The notes beneath the pieces were generated by a model, which was not told the origin of the DNA, did not search any database, and worked only from the letters and a program-made list of their open reading frames with translations. A program made the translations under genes and the position numbers. A DNA stretch of 64,000 nucleotides from Branchiostoma floridae. Its lineage: Eukaryota > Chordata > Leptocardii > Amphioxiformes > Branchiostomatidae. Positions 57,501 through 64,000 of this stretch are shown here, one piece after another (the stretch's first letter is position 1; the number at the start of each line of letters is the position of its first letter). The stretch spans positions 11,535,703 through 11,599,702 of the forward strand of contig NC_049993.1 in the NCBI RefSeq assembly GCF_000003815.2, read 5' to 3'.

Positions 57501-60500
57501 TTTGCATAATTAGTATACCATTATGTAAGTCATCACTCATTCTATCTACATACCAAAAATCATGACGATCCGTCAACACGTTGTAGAGTTATTCTCATCC
57601 AAAGTTTGAAAGGAAACCGGCGCCTGCAGTTCAAGCATTACTTAAGCTATCAGCATACCAAAAATCATGATGATCCTTTGATCCATTCTTGACTTATTCT
57701 CTTTCAAAGTCTTTAAATACACCTCTTACTCTCTTCCCTCTTTCTCAGTTACATATGTGACAACTTTGATGAAAGAACTATAATGGAATGCAGTGGATTT
57801 ATGAACTTTTCCTCATCAATTATGCAAATTAGCTGTTAATTTGCATAATAAGTATCACATTATATAAGTCTTCACTTAGGCTATCTACATGCCAAAAATC
57901 ATGACGATCCGTCAACACGTTCACATTTTCTCATTAATTATGCAAATGAGAGCATCATTTGCATGATAAATATGTATTGACATTTCTCTCTTTCTCAGCT
58001 ACATATGTGACAAGTTTTAAAGTCCTATCATGGAACGTAGTGAATTTATAAAATATCCTCATTAATTATGCAAATTAGCTGGTGATTTGCATAATTGGTA
58101 TCTCATTATGTTTGTCTTCACTTACGCTACCTACATACCAAAAAACATGATGATCCGTCAACATCTTCATATTTTCTCATTAATTATGCAAATGAGGCCA
58201 TCATTTGCATAATTGATATCTAGCGACATTTCTCTCCTTCCCAGCTACATATGTGACAAGTTTGAAAGTCCTATCATGGAATGCAGTGGATTTATAAATT
58301 TTCCTCATTAATTATGCAAATTAGCTGTTGATTTGCATAATTAGTATACCATTATGTAAGTCATCACTCATTCTATCTACATACCAAAAATCATGACGAT
58401 CCGTCAACACGTTGTAGAGTTACTCTCGTCCAAAGTTTGAAAGGAAACCGGCGCCTGCAGTTCCAAAAAAGCCGCTAGGGGGCCCAAACTCACAGCACTT
58501 ACTCTCTGCCTTGAGGGCTATCTACCACTCAAAAATCATGATCACAGCATGTCCAGAACAGGAGATATCAAAAATTGAGGTTCTGCTGCAGTACCTTAGC
58601 AAGCCGCTAGGGGGCCCATTATCGAACTTGACCTTCGTTTTCCCGACCCCTACCCACCTACCAAATATTATCGGGATCCATCCAAGACTTCTTGAGTTAT
58701 GCTGTTAACAGACACACAGACACACACACAGACAGACTCACAAGCCCAAAACATAACCTTAGCCATTCTGGCAAAGGTAAAAAAATACCAAGTTTAAGTC
58801 TGAGACAGGATATATTGCTTCTAGTACACTGTATTACTCAAGTCTAAAGTTGAGGCATATTCGTTGTACGATTTTAATGCCATAGAATTTTAAAGGGACA
58901 GAACCAGCCACTGTCACATGGATCTGAGACAACCTCTTCTGTAAAAAGGTGAATTTTGCAGGACACATACACATGTATTACTATCCCAAGAATGCCCTCA
59001 GTTTGCAATCGTACAATGAACATAGGAAGAACTTTATTGCTCGACATTTGTACATGGTACAATGTATGGCAACGACTGTTACACAAAGTACAAAATAGGT
59101 GTATAATATGGACCTTATGCTACTATGCCAAAAACCAGCTTATGGAAATACATTTGTATAGCATTATTCATAACAAGCTGATCATTACTACATGAGAGTA
59201 TAGACTTTAATATGAGATTTTAAAAAAGAAACATATGTATATGTTTTCCTTCTCCTGCTGATAGAGTAAAGATGATGGAGGAAAAGGTAGCTTTCCTATT
59301 ACAACTTCCCAAATCTTGTGATTACCAGCCTAAACTTCTAACCTTCTTACAATTCTTCACAGAAACACAGCTTTATATTAAAACATTGTACACATGAAAG
59401 TTGGAGTTTCAAAACATGTGTATTGATGGAGATGGTGACATTACATATTACAAGTGTGATTTGTGTTACATGTCTCTTACCTTTCTACTAGTGGAGGGGG
59501 GACCTCAGGAACACTGGGTGCCTGTTGCATGGGTTCTTCTGGGAGGACTCCATTAATAGCAGCCTGGTATAGAAAATAATGTTTGTATCTAAGCATCAAA
59601 GTTTCAAACTACCATCTACTTTTTTTGTTTCTAAAGTTCACAGTTTCTGATTCATTACAAATGTTGTACGATGTAGATCTACTGTAGAAGCCATTTAATT
59701 GCACTTCCCATTTGCCGGCGTATTTCGTGCAATTATCCGGATGGTGCAATAATGCGAAGTTATCCAGCTGGACCGCACTGGTTTGGGATTCCGTACAATT
59801 AACAGAAGTGTGCGGTTATCCGTTGTGCAATTAGCTGGGTTCTACTGTATTACACAATACGTCGATGAAGGTTAGACATCCAGGTAAAAAGATATGCCAA
59901 AAAGCAGTTACTCAAGCAACTGGATGTGATTTTGGAAACGGAAATATTACTGTATTACACAATATTTTTATTATTACACAATTTCTTGCTGATTGGGTTT
60001 ATCAGTCGAGCAGGCTGATAGGAGCGGAACACCGCTTTCCCCCCTAATGCGTGCTAACGTGCATAAGCCTTATGTACGTAGGAGGGGAAAGCGGTGTTGT
60101 AAGTGTGTATTTCGAGCACTGATGTACTACAATGCTGCTGCAAAAAAGACAACAAGTCTACATGTCTTGCTGAATAAGAACAAACCCCAACATTTCAGCA
60201 ATCTTGTCTCTTCTTCTGATAGTGGCACTCAGTAAATTCATAACTTGACATTTTATTTGCCAACATCAAGATACATATTGGAAAGAGCATTTTTTGTGCG
60301 GAGGTGTCGTAGACAATAATGTCTGCTTTTATGATTTGAACTTCCACTCTTCATCACCATGGTTCAGTACAGGGTGACAAAAAGACAGGAGGCTCTGTTC
60401 CGGCTTCCGCGTATTCTTCCGACCTCGCCCGACTGCATCCGCTCATACCAACGCAACAAACACGATTTTCCGGAGAATTTCGCAGTACGCTACCAGAAAT

Positions 60501-61292
60501 TTTTGCCAAATCAATGACTTAAACCGCAAAGTGCGGTATCTTACATATCTACAGGAATTCCCATCATAAGCGACTTATCACCACTGTACGCTTTCCTGGT
60601 AGAATATCCTAAGGGAATTTCACACAGACGCTATGGAAGGTGATGTAATACCGTTGACTTCCACTGGCATGGCGCCATATTCCGCACGGAATAAAACCCT
60701 GCTGTAACCGTGGGAACATCCTTTTGACAATACCACAATTTCCTGTTATGGCAACTTGATCAAGTATAAAATTAAACCGGACAAAAGGCTGTTATTGTCT
60801 ATGGAAATAGTTTTCGATAAAAAGAAGAAAAAAAGGAAAGAAAATGAAACAATTTGACGTGTGCAAATAGCTGTACATAGGAGGAATGTACCCCACCCTT
60901 GCCTACTTCCTCCTCACGACTTAGAGAACCGAAAACAAGACGACGCATTACCAAATAAGGTTTGCGGTGGAGACTAACCGGCGCGACAACCATATCGAAT
61001 TTGACCAAACGGGACTCGCCTGGTGATAAACAACTTTTGAGAAGAACAGAAATAAGCCTGTTCCGCTTCTGCTGCCTATGGCCTGATGCAGTTCATTTCA
61101 AGACTTTTTGAACCTTTGAATATCATACAAAGTCATGTAAATGAATACATCATGTAAACATTAAACATAAGTGATGAAGAATTGAAACTAGCAAAGTCTT
61201 TACTAGAAATCGTTCATACTTACCACAAGATTCCAGTCATTCTGTTCCAATAATGTGATGGCTTCATCTATGTTCTCTATACCTGTACAAGC
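42476..61292 (-). CDS. FAF1: FAF1, FAS-associated factor 1 (UBA-UBL-UBL-UAS-UBX p97 adaptor); first exon not found
   Basis: Coding exons in transcript order: 61292-61224 and 59563-59481 (UBA: ACTGIENIDEAITLLEQNDW, NLV/AAINGV); 56600-56419, 53337-53249 and 52156-52056 (first ubiquitin-like domain: MLEFKVEYRERTVDVMLDD, LFLLTPDLP); alternative 51659-51554 or 50905-50800; 49944-49858 (second ubiquitin-like domain: YSLTDIPVRNQIWKGWP); 47399-47264, 46908-46845, 46484-46403, 46083-45929 and 45407-45271 (linker with EDFEDASDSF, then UAS: LLALYLHHDQSV, CRESIVSYMSQ); 44450-44362, 44075-43995 and 43488-43399 (coiled coil: REQDEAYQVSLAADRAK); 43087-42875 and 42556-42476 (UBX, ending SQETLFLQEK). Phases agree throughout. 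About 614 residues are seen (human 650). The first exon probably lies beyond 64000. One short exon between 49858 and 47399 may be missing. Human FAF1 links ubiquitinated clients and Hsp70 to p97/VCP. Confidence 0.95.
47645..48327. repeat. 37-bp minisatellite in a FAF1 intron, about 18 copies
   Basis: The unit reads TGTGTTGTACCTACCCCTG then TACTGAACCTGACAGGTA on the plus strand, with few variants (GTGCTG/GTACTG, CCAACC/CCTACC). It starts about 250 bp into the intron below exon 47399-47264. The 182-codon open frame that enters the array is a by-product. Confidence 0.95.
48366..48377 (-). CDS. FAF1: Possible 12-nt FAF1 microexon (tentative)
   Basis: On the minus strand a run of about 12 pyrimidines and TGCAG precedes ATGACATTGACG, followed by a GTTAGT donor. 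It would insert Met-Thr-Leu-Thr in phase 0 between the DDD end of exon 49944-49858 and the VEEERR start of exon 47399-47264. Human FAF1 has LTV at the corresponding join. It could be chance. Confidence 0.25.
50347..50553. mobile_element. 207-bp MITE with CTGTAAATGC ends, copy 2
   Basis: Same family as 21660-21867: starts CTGTAAATGCAGAAACTGTC and ends GCATTTACAG, with TA on both sides and internal CGCGGTGG / CCACCGC motifs. In a FAF1 intron. Confidence 0.75.
50800..50905 (-). CDS. FAF1: FAF1 alternative exon A (second ubiquitin-like domain)
   Basis: 106 nt, acceptor TTCTTGCAG, donor GAG|GTGAGG, entering in phase 2 and leaving in phase 0. It encodes DVLTKLGMDFKLNVRDRDRD then ISYPLSFPGSRTIRE. 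It begins TGA when read in phase 0, so splicing from exon B into A stops at once. Confidence 0.9.
50997..51490. mobile_element. Inverted-repeat element around an assembly gap, between the two FAF1 alternative exons
   Basis: Left arm about 50997-51042 (AATTTTATGGATGACATCC, preceded by GGCCACACTGAC); right arm about 51448-51490 matches it in reverse complement (TTAATTTTATGGATGACATC, preceded by GTCCACACCGAC). The middle holds 100 N (51116-51215). Probably a short DNA transposon; ends not resolved. Confidence 0.5.
51554..51659 (-). CDS. FAF1: FAF1 alternative exon B (second ubiquitin-like domain)
   Basis: 106 nt, acceptor TTCTTACAG, donor CAG|GTAACA, the same phases as exon A. It encodes IALERMLLEFVLNVVDVDKG then IEYNLHFPGSRTIHQ, somewhat closer than A to human (REYNLNFSGSSTIQE). 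A run of 17 G follows the donor at intron positions 9-25. Confidence 0.9.
52771..53091. mobile_element. MITE-like element with TTACTTGCC-type subrepeats
   Basis: The ends look like inverted copies (TAGCAGGGCTGGACTAG at the left; TAGGCAGAGTTGGACAAG in reverse complement at the right). The interior repeats ACTTGCC several times. It lies in a FAF1 intron. Target duplication was not seen. Confidence 0.4.
56801..58461 (+). repeat. 831-bp direct tandem duplication of an octamer-pair repeat
   Basis: CAAGCATTACTTAAGCTATC begins copy 1 at 56801 and copy 2 at 57632; the two 831-bp units are nearly identical. Each unit contains five sub-blocks with an ATGCAAAT motif followed about 10 bases later by ATTTGCAT, spaced about 120 bp apart. 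It runs directly into the CA-tailed repeat at 58462. In a FAF1 intron. Confidence 0.9.
58380..58780 (+). repeat. Dispersed repeat with CAGA/CACA tail, copy 3
   Basis: Nearly identical to 10290-10700 from AAATCATGACGATCCG through AAGCCGCTAGGGGGCCC to CCATTCTGGCAAAGGTAA, so it was recently active or recently copied. Confidence 0.85.
59680..59849. mobile_element. 170-bp MITE with TACTGTAGAA / TTCTACTGTA ends
   Basis: Left end TACTGTAGAAGCCATTTAAT and right end, in reverse complement, TACAGTAGAACCCAGCTAAT, both followed by TGCAC. The interior has further GTGCAATTA / TGCAATAA motifs. No coding capacity; in a FAF1 intron. Confidence 0.65.
60359..60517 (+). CDS. Candidate 52-codon small open frame
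   Basis: ATG in a strong context (TCACCATGG), 52 codons, stop TGA at 60515-60517. The product is basic (MVQYRVTKRQEALFRLPRIL at the start) without a signal or membrane helix. It lies in a CpG-richer patch inside the FAF1 second-intron region, antisense to FAF1. It resembles nothing I know, and chance or an old repeat is quite possible. Confidence 0.2.
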   Translation: MVQYRVTKRQEALFRLPRILPTSPDCIRSYQRNKHDFPENFAVRYQKFLPNQ

Positions 61293-61299
61293 CTGGAAG

Positions 61300-64000
61300 T
61301 GAAGTATAGATTGTAAATACATAGTCATTAAGAATACTAAATAATTACATAAGGTAATCAGTATATTGTTTAAAAATTAACAAGTATGAAGTTGAATTCA
61401 TCCCCTTGTAACTCAGTGCAAGAGTTAACAGTTGGTAACAACTTATACAATGTACTAGACAGGGCTCAAAATACTTCCGTTTCTTCATCACTCTAAAGTT
61501 GATACCTGCATTCAAGTTTACCCGTACTTCACATTTTCCTTGCTTTTCAGTAATCTCAGAACAATGTTTTGACAATGTTTTTAGTGCTACCATTTTAACA
61601 TTCTCTGCAATTCAAGGACGATGAACAATAAAATTGCATAGACAACTTCTTGGAAAATACTGAAGGAGAAAGTACCAGTTCTGTGAATTGATGTAAGTTT
61701 GTGGGACATTATTTTGAGCTAGGATTAGTAGGAAGGTATAGCGTGTTATCAATATATTTGTGGCTGACACAACAGTAGTACTACAATGCAAGACAAAGCA
61801 CATTTTGCAGTAAGACCACTGCAAATATTTCATGATCTATAGTATGTCATTCAATGCCTCTGTTCAATGTTATGTAAAGGATGGTACTTTTCCTTTTCAG
61901 GAAATCTTGTATCCTGCAGTACATATTCCTTAATCCACCACTGAACCCAAACCATGGCCACGCACTATACAACACCTACTTAAGGATTAAGTCTCATAAG
62001 ACTTTCTCCCCAATGTCAAAGACACATCAGAGACCACACAAAGAATCAAAGGGAATGTTGTCATGTATCAGGTATGCCAATTGCTGGAAAATGAGCATAA
62101 TCACCAGCTTAGGTTTGGACCAAAATAACATCATGCACAACAACATTTCATAAACAGCTTCTGTAGAATCAGGATGATCGTTTCTCTCTCTTTCAGACTT
62201 TGACAATCCTTTCACTAAGCTAATCCAAAAAGGACATTTATTAAGTTGCTGTGGTCACATGACAAATCACACACAATGCATTCCATGATGATCATCCCTT
62301 AAACGGCCAACAGTTTGAAGAAAAGCAGCTTTCGAAGAAGCTTAGTTTGAACAAATACTTTTCACATAACTCTGATTAGGATATACATGTAACAACATTG
62401 TCAAGTACTTTCAAGTTGTAGAAAATTTTTGTCATTAGCGTTACTGATGCCATTGAAGATATGTAACAGTATCGATAACTTTATCATCTTCTTGATAGAT
62501 GCTTAAGATGTGCAAATAAGGAATTCCACATGGTTCTACTATTGCCTCGGCCAATTGTGTGGAAAGTAGCATTGAATTGAATATCCGTTAATCCCGGGTA
62601 AGGGATGTAATGGACAAAACCTACAAATACACATAGTTGGAATTGTGGAGTTGGTGGGAATGTGTGTCATGTCCTGTGTGTACGTTAGATGTCAGGACAT
62701 CGGAATGTCTCCCCTGTTGCTGTAACAGTGGCAGGAATCTGAGAGGTTATCAGGCTATAGGGATTTGGACATGTCGTGCTGTCATACCAACTAATGACTC
62801 ATTCAAGTCTACATCTGCATTACACACTGTGTGAGCATGGAATTTTTATGTACTATTTGGGAAGTTTGCAAGAGAAATCTGCTGTGCTTATCATCAGTGA
62901 TAAACCTTTTTTTTTTTTCAAAGTCTCTATGCAGTATGCAATTAATTTTCTAATCAGAGAGATGTTAATTCACTCAGTTAAAGGTTACCGAAGTGAGTCT
63001 ATTTGGGTATCTGCCACTAAACGCTTTTGGTAGGTCAATGACATATAGTAATTGGCACATTCCATTTCCATTTGAAATGTCTCTTTCATGTCTTTTAAGT
63101 CTTTCAAGTTTCAACAGTCTAAGTGCAACTTAAGGGAACGTATGACACTGACACTTCTAATAAATGTATGTTTCATAGGAGTTTCATTGTGTTGTGATTT
63201 TAAGGCATGCTTTGCTTGAAACAGCTATCAGATTGACTTCAATGAGATAATGTGATTATCATACTTTTTCGATGAAGTAATGAATCTACAAATGATTGAA
63301 GAAGGTGTATACAAAACCGATCCCAACATCGAAAGATCTAGTAATTAATTTCTAAGAGATTTCAAACAAAATGCCGGTTTGTCACCTCAGAAAATATGTA
63401 GATCACTGAGCACACAAACGATTAATCATCGTTATGTAATCAGCTGTTTTCTCCAACCCTCGAACAACATATCTTTTATCTTAGCTCTGTGAACTTTCTT
63501 TAAGATTGCCTCCACGATTCCTTTTAGTAAGCCCAATTCAGATATTATGCAATAATCATACTTCTCCGGTATATCTTATATTATACATGATGGGAAAGTT
63601 AAGTTGTTAGACGACCGACCGATCGCACATGCAAATTTTTTGTCTGGGACGAAAGACTAGAAAGGGGTATTTTCGAACGCTTCCCACGGACTACACTACT
63701 GTTTAGTAATGCCAGAACCGTCTTTGGACATCACGAATAAAACAAATGGCTACCAGATCGTTCAGTATTCAGACAAGACAGACATGGGTCTTTTAAACGT
63801 CATACATGCATGTTGTCTGCGGACTGAGACTGAATGACAAAGACATGGCTCCCAGTGCCTTCTTCTTCAACCAAGAAAAACCACGTCATCGCCAAAAATC
63901 CTGAGGCAATGAGTTCATATCATGAGCGTGGATCGATTTCTTATTTTGTTGACAGCCGATGACGTGAAAATGGTACCAACATGACACTGTTTTTGCTTCA
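61300..64000. other. Upstream FAF1 intron / flank, no supported feature
   Basis: I searched for the FAF1 first exon (homologue of the REMILADFQ segment) on the minus strand and did not find it. Open frames here are short and lack splice support. A T-rich run is at about 62910-62920. Nothing else can be supported. Confidence 0.5.

Overview
The window is most likely amphioxus (Branchiostoma) or a closely related invertebrate deuterostome. It holds intron-rich animal genes whose proteins align residue by residue with human families, introns of 0.1-3 kb, AT-rich non-coding DNA, and a very large load of short inverted-repeat elements, minisatellites and dispersed repeats. Three runs of N (8825-9207, 26965-27064, 51116-51215) are assembly gaps. 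The species call is inference; the gene calls rest on translated exons with GT/AG borders and matching phases.

Layout. (1) 1-799, minus: one exon holding the complete catalytic domain of a FAM111-like trypsin-fold serine protease, running off the left edge. (2) 800-7700: repeats, including an inverted pair and two copies of a composite repeat. (3) 7777-8287, plus: a two-exon ninjurin gene, followed by a gap and two decayed copies of its 3' region. (4) 9700-12300: tRNA-derived SINE and other repeats. (5) 12473-20128, minus: a nine-exon homologue of human C19orf44, about 756 residues, with two short transposons and a minisatellite in its introns. (6) 20475-28064, plus: calreticulin, head to head with the C19orf44 homologue across a 346 bp shared promoter that contains a perfect ER stress response element. 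(7) 28065-38000: calreticulin 3' UTR, a duplicated CCAAT/TATA module and a 2.7 kb fold-back element. (8) 38058-40597, plus: a TATA promoter, a non-coding first exon and an intronless coding exon for an unrecognised multi-pass membrane protein. (9) 42476-61292, minus: FAF1 (UBA, two ubiquitin-like domains, UAS, UBX), with 18 coding exons seen and only the first missing. (10) 61300-64000: nothing convincing.

The most interesting observation is that calreticulin and FAF1 each carry one tandem-duplicated internal exon whose two copies are the same length (95/95 nt and 106/106 nt) and locked by reading frame. Using both copies, or neither, meets a stop codon at or soon after the junction, so only one-of-two splicing gives a full protein. 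In calreticulin the swapped exon covers the glycan-binding Asp and a disulfide Cys of the lectin domain; in FAF1 it covers the first half of the second ubiquitin-like domain. Calreticulin (ER lectin chaperone) and FAF1 (p97 adaptor) both act in protein quality control, but nothing here shows they are co-regulated.
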